NCBI RefSeq assembly: GCF_008704395.1
Contig: NZ_CP023695.1
Coordinates: forward strand, 1,798,001 to 1,862,000
DNA length: 64,000 nt
Source of the DNA: Streptomyces alboniger
Lineage (GTDB): Bacteria > Actinomycetota > Actinomycetes > Streptomycetales > Streptomycetaceae
Direction of reading: 5' to 3'
Position numbers and translations under genes: made by a program. The notes under the pieces were generated by a model. The model was not told the DNA's origin. It was given only the letters and a program-made list of their open reading frames with translations, and ran no database searches. Shown one piece after another: positions 16,612 to 24,749 of this stretch (position 1 is the stretch's first letter; each line of letters starts with the position of its first letter).

Positions 16612-16949
16612 CGCTCTCCCACTCCCGCCCTTGCCAGGACCTCGCGCACGGACGCGTCGAAGGCCAGCCACAGCCCTCCCTGCTCGCCGAGGGTCTCCCG
16701 GCCCGCGTCGGTGAGCCGGTAGTAGCGCCGCCCCGGACCCTTCTCGGCGGCGCGGAACTCCGCGGCGACCAGACCCGCCTCCTCCAGGCGGTTGAGCACG
16801 GGATAGAGCGTGCCGCCCTTGATCTGCCCGAAGCCCGCGGCACCGAGCTGCTTGGCGATCTCGTAGCCGTAGCTCTCACCGCCGGTGAGGCTCGCGAGGA
16901 CGAGGAGGTCGAGTACGCCCTTGAACCAGCTGGCGCGGCGGTCGGTCAT
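16608..16949 (-). CDS. PadR family transcriptional regulator
   Basis: 113-residue winged-helix repressor. Recognised from FKGVLDLLVLASLTGGESYGYEI at the N terminus and QIKGGTLYPVLNRLEEAGLV in the recognition helix region, followed by GRRYYRLTDAGRE in the wing. ATG giving MTDRRASW was chosen; the longer frame adds 41 unlike residues. It is the middle gene of a three-gene operon (CPBP-like protein, PadR, membrane protein) and probably represses that operon, where CTAGGT repeats flank the promoter. Confidence 0.92.
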   Translation of the reverse strand: MTDRRASWFKGVLDLLVLASLTGGESYGYEIAKQLGAAGFGQIKGGTLYPVLNRLEEAGLVAAEFRAAEKGPGRRYYRLTDAGRETLGEQGGLWLAFDASVREVLARAGVGER

Positions 16950-17001
16950 GACGTGAGGCCTTTCTTCGGCACGGGCGTCTCCCGTCGGCGGAGGTCTCAC
17001 G

Positions 17002-17733
17002 TCACGCGGCGGACGGGGCACGGAGCTTGTCCGGCGCGGGCAGCGTGAGGTCGCGCACGGAGAGGACGACATGCGCCACGACGGGGAGCAGCAGGCTGCC
17101 CGTGGCGAGGTAGAGGCCGGTCAGCACGGCACCGAAGAGGCCGAAGACGGCGACGCCCTGGCGGCCCTGGTAGAACCCGGCGACCGCGTACACGACGACC
17201 GAGAGTGCCGCCGCCGCATAGAGGTGGAGGCCGAGCGCGCCGACGCCGAAGGCGATGAGGAGGCCGCGGTAGACGAGGTTGGCGCAGATGCCGTCGGTCA
17301 CGGCGACGACGATCGCGAGCCTGCGCTCCTCGGCGGTGCGCGGCAGCATGGCCTCGATGGAGGCGAGCCCCGGCACGTTCTTGCCCTGCTCGGCCAGGCT
17401 GCGGAAGTTGCGCCCCGACGCCACGGCGATCGCGGCGAAGATGATGGTCAGGGTCAGGACGTAGCCGGGCCGCTCGGGCGTGGTGATGCCGAAGTCGGCG
17501 GCGTCGGCGCCCGGCGAGAGCAGCAGCGCCGCCACGGCGACGGCGGCGAAAACCGCCCACACGGCGAGCACGAGGCCGAAGTAGCGGACGAGGGCGCGGG
17601 GTTCGGCGTCCCGGCGCCGGGCCAGCGAGGCGTAGGTCCGGCGGCCGGCCCAGGGCTCGCCGAGCAGCAGATAGGCGGCGAGCACGGCCGTGACGGTCGT
17701 CGATGCGACCGAGAAGTCCGGCGAGATGGTCAT
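17002..17733 (-). CDS. CPBP-like intramembrane protease family protein with degenerate active site
   Basis: 243 residues with about seven hydrophobic segments. The C-terminal half has the CPBP (Abi/Rce1) pattern: TDGICANLVYRGLLIAFG aligns with the E-E-x-x-x-R-G motif, FYQGRQGVAVFGLFGAVLTG follows, and LLLPVVAHVVLSVRD occupies the third motif. The two catalytic glutamates are replaced by Ala-Asn, while the Arg and the last His remain, so proteolysis is doubtful. CPBP proteins include prenyl-protein proteases and bacteriocin self-immunity proteins. It is the first gene of the operon with padR and a membrane protein. Family is fairly sure, activity unknown. Confidence 0.75.
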   Translation of the reverse strand: MTISPDFSVASTTVTAVLAAYLLLGEPWAGRRTYASLARRRDAEPRALVRYFGLVLAVWAVFAAVAVAALLLSPGADAADFGITTPERPGYVLTLTIIFAAIAVASGRNFRSLAEQGKNVPGLASIEAMLPRTAEERRLAIVVAVTDGICANLVYRGLLIAFGVGALGLHLYAAAALSVVVYAVAGFYQGRQGVAVFGLFGAVLTGLYLATGSLLLPVVAHVVLSVRDLTLPAPDKLRAPSAA

Positions 17734-17804
17734 GGGTCCCCCTTCCCGAGGGGGCCGCGCGGTGCGTGTGCACGCGTGCCGCGGAGCCCCTGAGCGTTTG
17801 AGCT

Positions 17805-17839
17805 ACCTAGACCGTATGGCGACCTAGTCAGGAATGCAA
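17805..17839 (-). promoter_or_regulatory. Promoter of the CPBP-padR operon with flanking CTAGGT repeats
   Basis: On the minus strand, TTGCAT (17834-17839) and TACGGT (17811-17816) are separated by exactly 17 bp, a good vegetative promoter. CTAGGT occurs at 17822-17827 in the spacer and at 17805-17810 next to the -10, with a related ATAGGT just upstream. These repeats are the best candidates for the PadR operator. Confidence 0.6.
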
Positions 17840-17898
17840 CCTATCTCGCTACGCCGACTCCGGGGCGGCCGGTCCCGGGGCACTGACGCATCCGCTGG

Positions 17899-18531
17899 TC
17901 AGCCCCCGGCGCGCCACCCCGGGTCGCGGCCGCTCAGACCGATCACGCGGTCCAGGAGAGGCGCCCCTTCCGGGACCGGGACCGGCTTGCCGAACAGCCC
18001 GTCCGGCTCCCCGCCCTCCTCGCCCTCCTCGCCCGTGGGTGTCAGCAGCGCCCGCGCGCCCCCCAGACTGGTCTCGTCCGGCCCGTACTCCTGGCCGGTG
18101 GCCCGCGCCAGGTCCCAGCCGTGGACGACCAGTTCGTCGAGGGCGACGAGGCCCGCGACCTCGCCGGGCAGGTCGACGCCGCCCGCCCGGGTCATGCCCC
18201 GCCAGGCCGCCGGCTCGCGCCAGGCCCCGGCGAGGGCGTCCAGGGCCCCGGCCAGCTCGTCGCGCCAGCCAGGGCCGATGTCCGGCACGTGACTCGCGGG
18301 GTCCGCGTCCAGCGCCGGCCCGAACTCCTTGCGCGCCGCCTGCTCGAAGGCGCGGGCGAGGCCGATCAGATGGCCGATGAGGTGCCGTACCGCGTAGTCG
18401 GGGCAGGGCGTGGGCGCCGCGAGCTGTCCGTCCGTGACGCGTTCGGCGAGGCGCGCCACCAGGCGGGCCTGCGGGCCGAGGTCGAGGATGTCATCGGAAT
18501 CAGTGTCACCGGACGGGATGTCACCGGTCAT
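17899..18531 (-). CDS. TIGR03086/maleylpyruvate isomerase N-terminal domain (DinB-like) protein
   Basis: 210 residues with the mycothiol-dependent maleylpyruvate isomerase-like four-helix fold. Signatures are CPDYAVRHLIGHLIGLARAF and, further on, VALDELVVHGWDLARATGQEY; the conserved histidines in these blocks form the usual metal site. Proteins of this group are common in mycothiol-producing actinobacteria and may be thiol transferases, but substrates are rarely known. The ATG of MTGDIPSGD was preferred to a start 23 codons upstream. The N-terminal part is acidic (SGDTDSDDILDLG). It stands alone. Confidence 0.82.
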   Translation of the reverse strand: MTGDIPSGDTDSDDILDLGPQARLVARLAERVTDGQLAAPTPCPDYAVRHLIGHLIGLARAFEQAARKEFGPALDADPASHVPDIGPGWRDELAGALDALAGAWREPAAWRGMTRAGGVDLPGEVAGLVALDELVVHGWDLARATGQEYGPDETSLGGARALLTPTGEEGEEGGEPDGLFGKPVPVPEGAPLLDRVIGLSGRDPGWRAGG

Positions 18532-18664
18532 GGGGGCCTCCGCTAAGGCAGCTGTATCGGTAGGTCTCCTCTGGTGACCGGCCGCGTGCCCCGAACTCAT
18601 CGGCCCGCGTTAGGGAATGCGCCCGATTCCGACGCCGGGGCCTTAGAAACCAGCATCACCTGGC

Positions 18665-19867
18665 ATGACATCGACGATCGGGCGCGTCCTGCGGGACCGC
18701 AACGCGAGCCTCTATCTGGGCGCGGTGGTGGTCTCCGGTTTCGGGACCTCCGCGCTGTGGCTGGTCTCCGGCATCTGGGTGAAGGAGCTGACCGGCTCCG
18801 ACGGGCTCGCCGCGCTCTGCCAGTTCGCCCTGTGGGCGCCCACCCTCATCGGCCCGCTGCTCGGCACCCTCGCCGACCGCAGCCGCCGCAAACCGCTCCT
18901 GGTGGCCGCCAACCTCGCGCTCGGCGTGCTGCTCCTCTCCCTGTTCGCCGTGGACGGCACGGGACAGCTCTGGATCCTCTTCGCCGTCCTCCTGGTGTAC
19001 GGGGCGTGCGGCGTCGTCACGGACGCGGCGGAGGCCGCGCTGGTGCCGACGGCCGTCGGCAAGGAGCTGCTCGGCGACTTCAACGGCCTGCGGATGTCCG
19101 CCAACGAGGGCATGAAGCTGGTGGCGCCCCTCGCGGGGGCGGGCCTGTTCGCCGCGTACGGGGGCGCTCGCGTGGCTCTCCTGGACGCCGTCACGTTCGT
19201 ACTCGCCGCGGGCATGTACGGGCTGCTGCGGGTGCGGGAGAGTGCCCCGGTGCGCGAGCGGGCGTCCCTGCGGGAGCGGACCGCCGAGGGGGCCCGCTAT
19301 CTGTGGGGGCACGAGCGACTGCGGCCCCTCGTGGTGGCGGGCGGTCTGACGATGCTGTCGTCGGGGATCAGCGGCACGCTGGTGTACGCGATCGTGGAGG
19401 GGCTCGGCCACTCCCCCGCGTACACGGGCGTGCTGTACGTCGTGCAGGGCGCCGGATCCGTCGCGGTGGGCGTGGCGTCGGGGGCGCTGCTTCGGCGCTT
19501 CGGGGCGTGGCGGTTCGGCGGCGCGGGCATCGCGCTGACCGGTGTGGCGGCGGGTCTGAGCGCGCTGCCGAGTGACGCGGCGGTCCTCGCGGGAAGCTTC
19601 GCGAACGGCGTCGGGTTGCCCTGCGTGCTGATCGCGGGGCTGACGGCGGTGCAGCGTGAGACCCCCGACGCGCTGCTCGGCCGGGTGGCGGCGACCGCCA
19701 ACACGCTGATGTTCACGCCGACCGCGGTCGGCATCGCGGCGGGCGCGGCCCTCGTGGAGTGCGTGGACGTCCGTGTGCTGCTGCCGGTGCTCGCGGGGGC
19801 GCGGCTGCTGATCGCCGCGCCCCTGCTCCTTCGGCGCCGGGTTACTTCACGTTCGCCCAGCGCTTGA
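18665..19867 (+). CDS. Major facilitator superfamily exporter
   Basis: 400-residue transporter with about 12 membrane segments. The motif A-like loop is GTLADRSRRKPLL after the second segment, and GVLYVVQGAGSVAVGVASGA and GLPCVLIAGLTAVQRETPDALL mark the second half. Closest in layout to MFS_3/EntS-type exporters, such as those that export siderophores or drugs, but no cognate biosynthetic genes are nearby. Its last 26 bp overlap the convergent peptidase gene. Confidence 0.88.
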   Translation: MTSTIGRVLRDRNASLYLGAVVVSGFGTSALWLVSGIWVKELTGSDGLAALCQFALWAPTLIGPLLGTLADRSRRKPLLVAANLALGVLLLSLFAVDGTGQLWILFAVLLVYGACGVVTDAAEAALVPTAVGKELLGDFNGLRMSANEGMKLVAPLAGAGLFAAYGGARVALLDAVTFVLAAGMYGLLRVRESAPVRERASLRERTAEGARYLWGHERLRPLVVAGGLTMLSSGISGTLVYAIVEGLGHSPAYTGVLYVVQGAGSVAVGVASGALLRRFGAWRFGGAGIALTGVAAGLSALPSDAAVLAGSFANGVGLPCVLIAGLTAVQRETPDALLGRVAATANTLMFTPTAVGIAAGAALVECVDVRVLLPVLAGARLLIAAPLLLRRRVTSRSPSA

Positions 19868-21218
19868 TCGTCGCGATGGCCTTCGTCCGCTCGGCCTCGG
19901 GCAGCTTGGCGATCGACGCGCCGTGGTTGGCACCCGGCACCTCGTAGCGGTAGGAGTCGTGGCGGCTCGGGGTGAAGCGCTCCGCGCTCCAGGGGTCGTT
20001 CTGGCCGTAGATGAACATCATCCGCCGGCCGCTGCTCTTCACCCAGCGGTCGACGTCGGCCACGGTCGTGCCGTTGTACGTGCCGCGCATGGCGGCGGGC
20101 AGCACCGAGTTGGGCTGGTAGAGGTCCGGGTAGTGACGGACGCCCTTGAGGTGCTTGAACTTCAGGTCGGCCCAGCCGAGTTGGGTGGCGGCCTGGCGGT
20201 AGTAGGGGCCGGAGCCGTTGGTGCCGAGGTCCTCGTCGCGGTAGACACTCAGGCCGTGCTTCTTCGACCAGCCGTACAGCTCGTCGTCGGTAGCCCTCTT
20301 CGCGTCGGGGACGGTGGAGCAGTCGGCGGCCGTGCCGGACTGCCAGAAGTTCCACACCTGGTCCAGGACCGCGAACTCGTAGGCCCGGTCGGTGGTGCCG
20401 AGGGTCTCCTCGAACGTGTCGCCGTCCGCCTTCGCGTCGGCCTCGAACTTGGGGAGCAGCGTGTCGCGGCGCACGAGCATCTCGCGCTGTACGGCGTTCA
20501 GCGCGTCCCGGCACTCCTTGGTCCCGACCGTCCTGAAGAAGCGCTCGTAGCCGCTGTCGTCGCGGTGGTCGGCGTCGTTGGGCGCGACGAACGCGACGAC
20601 CGCGTCCAGGTCGCCGGGGTAGTAGCGCTCGTGGTAGGTGGCGGTCATGCCGCCCTTGCTGGCGCCCGTGCCGAGCCACTTGCCCTTCTCGATGGTGCGC
20701 AGGGCGCGGGTGAGGCGGTGCTCGTCGGCGGCCTCCTGCTGGACGGTCATCTTGGACCAGTCGTCGCCCGCCGCGCCGGACGGGCGGGACTCGGCGAAGT
20801 AGCGGTGTTCGACGCTGACCTGGTTGGCGTCGATCAGCCGGGTGAGGGAGGCGGTGCCGCCGGGGAGGGTGTAGCCGCTGGTGTAGAGGACGGTCGGCTT
20901 GTCCGTGGACTTGTGCCAGAGCGTGGCGCGCTGCGTGAAGGTGGCGCCGCCGGGCTTGCGGTGGTCGACGGGCTGGACGTACGTCAGCGTGTAGAGGGGG
21001 TGGCCCTCCTTGTCCGCGACGGAGACGACCTTCATGCCGGGTATCTTCTCCAGCCGGTCGCGCACGGAGTCGGTGGCCTCCTTGCGCTGTGCGGTGGCCT
21101 CCTTGCCCTGTGCGGTGGCCTGCCCGCCCTGCGCGGCGGCGGGTGCCATGCCGCCGAGCACCGTGGCACCCGCTGTCAGCGCGGCGCAGGCCAGCGTGGA
21201 TATCCCCTTGTTGCGCAC
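19842..21218 (-). CDS. Secreted S37 family prolyl tri/tetrapeptidyl aminopeptidase
   Basis: 458-residue secreted serine peptidase of family S37 (PS-10, tripeptidyl aminopeptidase of Streptomyces). Signal peptide: VRNKGISTLACAALTAGATV, ending near APAAAQ. Catalytic serine in GTGASKGGMTATYH, aspartate in FIYGQNDPWS and histidine in PGANHGAS. It removes tri- or tetrapeptides ending in proline outside the cell, helping to finish protein breakdown or transglutaminase activation. GTG start chosen because of the GAGGAGA site just upstream and the immediate signal peptide. After the signal there is a three-copy heptapeptide repeat. The 3' end overlaps the MFS gene. Confidence 0.93.
   Translation of the reverse strand: MRNKGISTLACAALTAGATVLGGMAPAAAQGGQATAQGKEATAQRKEATDSVRDRLEKIPGMKVVSVADKEGHPLYTLTYVQPVDHRKPGGATFTQRATLWHKSTDKPTVLYTSGYTLPGGTASLTRLIDANQVSVEHRYFAESRPSGAAGDDWSKMTVQQEAADEHRLTRALRTIEKGKWLGTGASKGGMTATYHERYYPGDLDAVVAFVAPNDADHRDDSGYERFFRTVGTKECRDALNAVQREMLVRRDTLLPKFEADAKADGDTFEETLGTTDRAYEFAVLDQVWNFWQSGTAADCSTVPDAKRATDDELYGWSKKHGLSVYRDEDLGTNGSGPYYRQAATQLGWADLKFKHLKGVRHYPDLYQPNSVLPAAMRGTYNGTTVADVDRWVKSSGRRMMFIYGQNDPWSAERFTPSRHDSYRYEVPGANHGASIAKLPEAERTKAIATIKRWANVK
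21071..21133 (-). repeat. Three 21-bp tandem repeats in the S37 peptidase propeptide region
   Basis: Copies at 21071-21091, 21092-21112 and 21113-21133 encode AQRKEAT, AQGKEAT and AQGGQAT just after the signal peptide cleavage region. Copy number is likely to vary between strains. Confidence 0.85.
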
Positions 21219-21473
21219 CTTGTCTCCTCTGTCCCCTGGTACCGGAGCGACGATTGGTGCGCGGATCGTAACGGCGGTCAACGCGGGTGCGACAGGGCCC
21301 GCGAGCGTCGCGGGGCTGGCGCGCGGGCCGTGTCCACCCGGCCGGTGCCTGCGGCCTCGCCGCGCCAGACAGGCTCCAGGCTCCCGGCGTTGACAGCGCG
21401 CCGCATCAGCTCCACATCACCGAGACTGCGGTGAACTGGAAGAACGCCCCACGCCATCCGAGGAGACCCCCGC

Positions 21474-22283
21474 ATGCCCGCTCCCCGCACCGTCCTGCTC
21501 ACCGGCGCCGCAGGCGGCCTCGGCACGCTGATGCGCGGGCTCCTGCCGGCCTACGGCTACGACCTGCGCCTGCTCGACCTGCGCGGCATAGAGGGCGAGC
21601 CGGACGCGATCGTCGCCGACCTCGCCGACAGGGAGGCGCTGCGCGAGGCCGTGCGCGGGACCGACGCGGTCCTCCATCTCGCGGGCATCTCCCTGGAGTC
21701 CACCTTCGACAAGATCCTCAGGGCCAACATCGAAGGGACGTACAACCTCTACGAGGCGGCGCGCGAGGAGGGCGTGCGGCGGATCGTCTTCGCCTCCTCC
21801 AACCACGCGGTGGGCTTCACCCCGCGCCCCCGGGGCGGAGACCCGCTGATCCCGGTCGACACCCCCCGGCGGCCCGACACGCTCTACGGCCTGTCGAAGT
21901 CCTTCGGCGAGGACCTCGCCCAGCTCTACTGGGACAAGCACGGCATCGAGACCGTCTCGGTCCGCATCGGGTCCTGCTTCCCGGAGCCGACGAGCGTGCG
22001 GATGCTCTCGGTGTGGATGAGCCCCGCGGACGGCGCACGGCTCTTCCACGCGGCGCTCACCGCCGAGGGCGTGGGACACACCGTCGTCCACGGCTCGTCC
22101 GCCAACACCCGCCTGTGGTGGGACCTCTCCTCGGCGCGGGCGCTCGGCTACGACCCGCGGGACGACTCCGAGCCGTACGCGCGAAAGCTGATCGCCGAAC
22201 AGGGCGAGCTGGACCCCGCCAATCCCGACCACGCGCACCTGGGCGGCCACTTCTGCACCAACCCTCCGGTGTGGCCGCACTGA
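21474..22283 (+). CDS. udh: NAD+-dependent uronate dehydrogenase
   Basis: 269-residue extended short-chain dehydrogenase that matches uronate dehydrogenase closely in blocks I recall from the Agrobacterium enzyme: LLTGAAGGLGTLMR (NAD site), ANIEGTYNLYEAAREEGVRR, VFASSNHAVGF, LYGLSKSFGEDLAQLYWDKHG (Tyr-x3-Lys) and VRIGSCFPEPTSVRMLS. It oxidises D-glucuronate or D-galacturonate to the aldarolactone, the first step of the oxidative uronate route. ATG behind GAGGAG. It lies just upstream of a deoR/ABC/dehydrogenase operon, and an aldehyde dehydrogenase of the same type of route lies 12 kb away. A TTGACA at 21390-21395 may be its -35 box, though the -10 is poor. Confidence 0.88.
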   Translation: MPAPRTVLLTGAAGGLGTLMRGLLPAYGYDLRLLDLRGIEGEPDAIVADLADREALREAVRGTDAVLHLAGISLESTFDKILRANIEGTYNLYEAAREEGVRRIVFASSNHAVGFTPRPRGGDPLIPVDTPRRPDTLYGLSKSFGEDLAQLYWDKHGIETVSVRIGSCFPEPTSVRMLSVWMSPADGARLFHAALTAEGVGHTVVHGSSANTRLWWDLSSARALGYDPRDDSEPYARKLIAEQGELDPANPDHAHLGGHFCTNPPVWPH

Positions 22284-22309
22284 CCCCCGCCCGCCCCGGT
22301 CCGGGCGGC

Positions 22310-22468
22310 AAACGGGCGGCCCGCTCCCCCGAAACGGGCACGCCCGGCGCCCGCACCGCAGGCGGCCACCCCGCCAAGCGGGCACAAACGGGCAGCATCG
22401 CGCCCGCTGCGCACCTGGTCACGCCCTTGCCTGCGCTGTAGAACTTCCCCACAGGGCCCGAACGGGCA
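22310..22468. promoter_or_regulatory. Array of AAACGGGCA repeats upstream of deoR
   Basis: The element (A/G)A(A/G)CGGGC(A/G) occurs at 22310-22317, 22332-22340, 22376-22384, 22386-22394 and 22460-22468, all in the same orientation; two copies are ten bases apart. It lies between udh and the deoR-family gene, and short direct repeats of this kind are typical operators for that family. Nothing similar is evident elsewhere in the window. Confidence 0.6.
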
Positions 22469-22501
22469 CGCTCCGGCCAGGGGAAGAAGGTGGTGGCGCC
22501 G

Positions 22502-23272
22502 ATGACCGCGGAGGAACGTCAGCGGCGGATCGTCAACGCGGCCCGCCACTCCGGTTCCGTCGACGTGACGGCACTCGCCGCCCAGCTCGGCGTCGCGAAG
22601 GAGACCGTCCGCCGCGACCTGCGCGCCCTGGAGGACCACGGCCTGGTCCGCCGCACCCACGGCGGCGCCTACCCCGTGGAGAGCGCGGGTTTCGAGACCA
22701 CCCTCGCCTTCCGCACGACCATGCACGTCCCGGAGAAGCGGCGCATCGCCGCCGCCGCGGCCGGGCTGCTGGGCGACGCCGAGACGGTCTTCGTCGACGA
22801 GGGGTTCACGCCCCAGCTGACCGCCGAGGCGCTGCCCGGGGCGTCGGCCGGCCGGCCGCTGACCGTCGTGACCGCCTCACTGGCCACCGCGGGCGTCCTC
22901 GCGGAGGCCGACCACATCACCGTCCTGCTGCTCGGCGGGCGGGTCCGGCCGGGCACGCTCGCCACCGTCGACCACTGGACGACCCGCATGCTGGCCGGAT
23001 TCGTCATCGACCTGGCCTACATCGGTGCCAACGGCATCTCCCGCGAGCACGGCCTGACGACGCCCGACCCGGCGGTCAGCGAGGTGAAGGCGCAGGCGAT
23101 CAGGGCGTCGCGGCGCACCGTCTTCCTGGGCGTGCACACCAAGTTCGGGGCGACGAGCTTCTGCCGGTTCGCGGGGATCGGCGATTTGGACACGATCGTC
23201 ACGAGCAGCCGCCTGCCCGCCTCCGAGGCCCACCGCTACTCCCTCCTCGGCCCGCAGGTCGTCCGCGCCTGA
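22502..23272 (+). CDS. DeoR/GlpR family sugar-responsive repressor
   Basis: 256-residue repressor. N-terminal DeoR helix-turn-helix in MTAEERQRRIV, then LAAQLGVAKETVRRDLRALE and VRRTHGGA; the C-terminal ISOCOT-like sugar-phosphate domain has VFVDEGFTP, LLLGGRVRPG and IDLAYIGANGIS. The ATG was chosen because family members start with M-x-AEERQ; two GTG codons lie up to 12 bases upstream. It heads the ABC importer and dehydrogenase genes and is preceded by the AAACGGGCA repeat array, so it probably controls them in response to a sugar or polyol phosphate. Confidence 0.9.
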   Translation: MTAEERQRRIVNAARHSGSVDVTALAAQLGVAKETVRRDLRALEDHGLVRRTHGGAYPVESAGFETTLAFRTTMHVPEKRRIAAAAAGLLGDAETVFVDEGFTPQLTAEALPGASAGRPLTVVTASLATAGVLAEADHITVLLLGGRVRPGTLATVDHWTTRMLAGFVIDLAYIGANGISREHGLTTPDPAVSEVKAQAIRASRRTVFLGVHTKFGATSFCRFAGIGDLDTIVTSSRLPASEAHRYSLLGPQVVRA

Positions 23273-23381
23273 CACCCCCCTCTCGCACGCCGAGCGGTCG
23301 CGCCTCGCCCACCGAGCGCTCCCGCACGCCCTGCCATGACCCGAAACCTCCCTGAACAACCCTCTATGCCCAGGAGCATTC

Positions 23382-24749
23382 ATGCGAACCCCGAGCCGAC
23401 GGAGGCCGCGCGCGCTCGCCGCGGCCGCCGCAGGGACGCTGCTCGCCCCGCTGCTCACCGGCTGCTGGACCGGCGCCGGCGGGGGCGGTTCGGGCGGCGA
23501 CTCCCTCAACGTACTCATGGTGAACAACCCGCAGATGATGGAACTGCGCAAGCTCACCGCCGCCCACTTCACCCGGCGGACCGGCATAGAGGTGAACTTC
23601 ACCGTTTTGCCGGAGAACGACGTCCGCGACAAAATCAGCCAGGACTTCGCCAACCAGGCGGGACAGTACGACGTCGCCACCTTGAGCAACTACGAGATAC
23701 CGATCTACGCCAGGAACGGCTGGCTGCACGAGGTCGGTTCGTACGCGCGCGAGGACACGGCGTACGACGAGAAGGACATCCTGCCGTCCATGCGCCAGTC
23801 CCTCACCGGCGACGACGGCAAGCTCTACGGACAGCCCTTCTACGGAGAGTCGTCCTTCCTGATGTACCGCAAGGACGTCTTCAAGAAGGCGGGCCTGACG
23901 ATGCCCGAGCGCCCCACCTGGCAGCAGGTGGCGAAGCTCGCCGCCCGGGTGGACGGCGAGGAGCCGGGCATGAAGGGCATCTGTCTGCGCGGCCTGCCCG
24001 GCTGGGGCGAGCTGATGGCGCCGCTGACGACCGTGGTGAACACCTTCGGAGGCACCTGGTTCGACAAGGACTGGAAGGCGCGCCTCGACTCCCCCGAGTT
24101 CGAAAAGGCAACTCGCTTCTACGTAGACCTCGTTCGCGAGCACGGCCAGTCCGGGGCCGCCCAGTCCGGCTATGCCGAGTGCCTCAACAACCTCACCCAG
24201 GGCAAGACGGCCATGTGGTACGACGCGACGGCCGCCGCCGGTTCGCTGGAGTCCGCCGCGTCCCCGGTCAGGGGCAGGATCGGCTACGCGCCCGCCCCGG
24301 TGGTGCGGACGGAGAACTCCGGGTGGCTCTACACCTGGGCCTGGGGCATGCAGAAGGCCTCCAGGAACCCCGACAAGGCCTGGAAGTTCATCTCCTGGGC
24401 GTCGGGCAAGGAGTACGAAGAACTGGTCGGCGAGAAGACCGGCTGGGCGAACGTCCCCGCCGGGAAGCGCGCCTCGACGTACGCGAACCCCGCCTACCGC
24501 AAGGCTGCTGCCGCCTTCCAGGACGTCACCCGCGCCGCCGTCGAAGGGGCCAGGCCCCGCGACCCGGGCGTACAGCCGCGCCCCGCGCCCGGCATCCAGT
24601 TCGTCGGCATCCCCGAGTTCACCGACCTCGGCACCAAGGTCTCCCAGGAGATCAGCGCGGCCATCGCCGGACGCCAGTCCGTCGACGCGGCGCTGCGCAC
24701 GTCCCAGCGGCTCGCCGAGAAGATCTCCGAGGAGTACGAGGGACGATGA
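23382..24749 (+). CDS. Sugar/polyol ABC transporter substrate-binding lipoprotein
   Basis: 455-residue extracellular solute-binding protein of family 1, a lipoprotein: the signal peptide ends LLAPLLTGC with the lipidated Cys at residue 28. Sequence and gene layout are closest to the sorbitol/mannitol (SmoE-like) group: VLPENDVRDKISQDFANQAGQYDVATLSNYE, split here only for description, is the N-lobe pocket region, and AWGMQKASRNPDKAWKFI is typical. ATG behind CAGGAG. Its stop overlaps the first permease start (ATGA). Ligand likely a polyol or sugar, not proven. Confidence 0.9.
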   Translation: MRTPSRRRPRALAAAAAGTLLAPLLTGCWTGAGGGGSGGDSLNVLMVNNPQMMELRKLTAAHFTRRTGIEVNFTVLPENDVRDKISQDFANQAGQYDVATLSNYEIPIYARNGWLHEVGSYAREDTAYDEKDILPSMRQSLTGDDGKLYGQPFYGESSFLMYRKDVFKKAGLTMPERPTWQQVAKLAARVDGEEPGMKGICLRGLPGWGELMAPLTTVVNTFGGTWFDKDWKARLDSPEFEKATRFYVDLVREHGQSGAAQSGYAECLNNLTQGKTAMWYDATAAAGSLESAASPVRGRIGYAPAPVVRTENSGWLYTWAWGMQKASRNPDKAWKFISWASGKEYEELVGEKTGWANVPAGKRASTYANPAYRKAAAAFQDVTRAAVEGARPRDPGVQPRPAPGIQFVGIPEFTDLGTKVSQEISAAIAGRQSVDAALRTSQRLAEKISEEYEGR

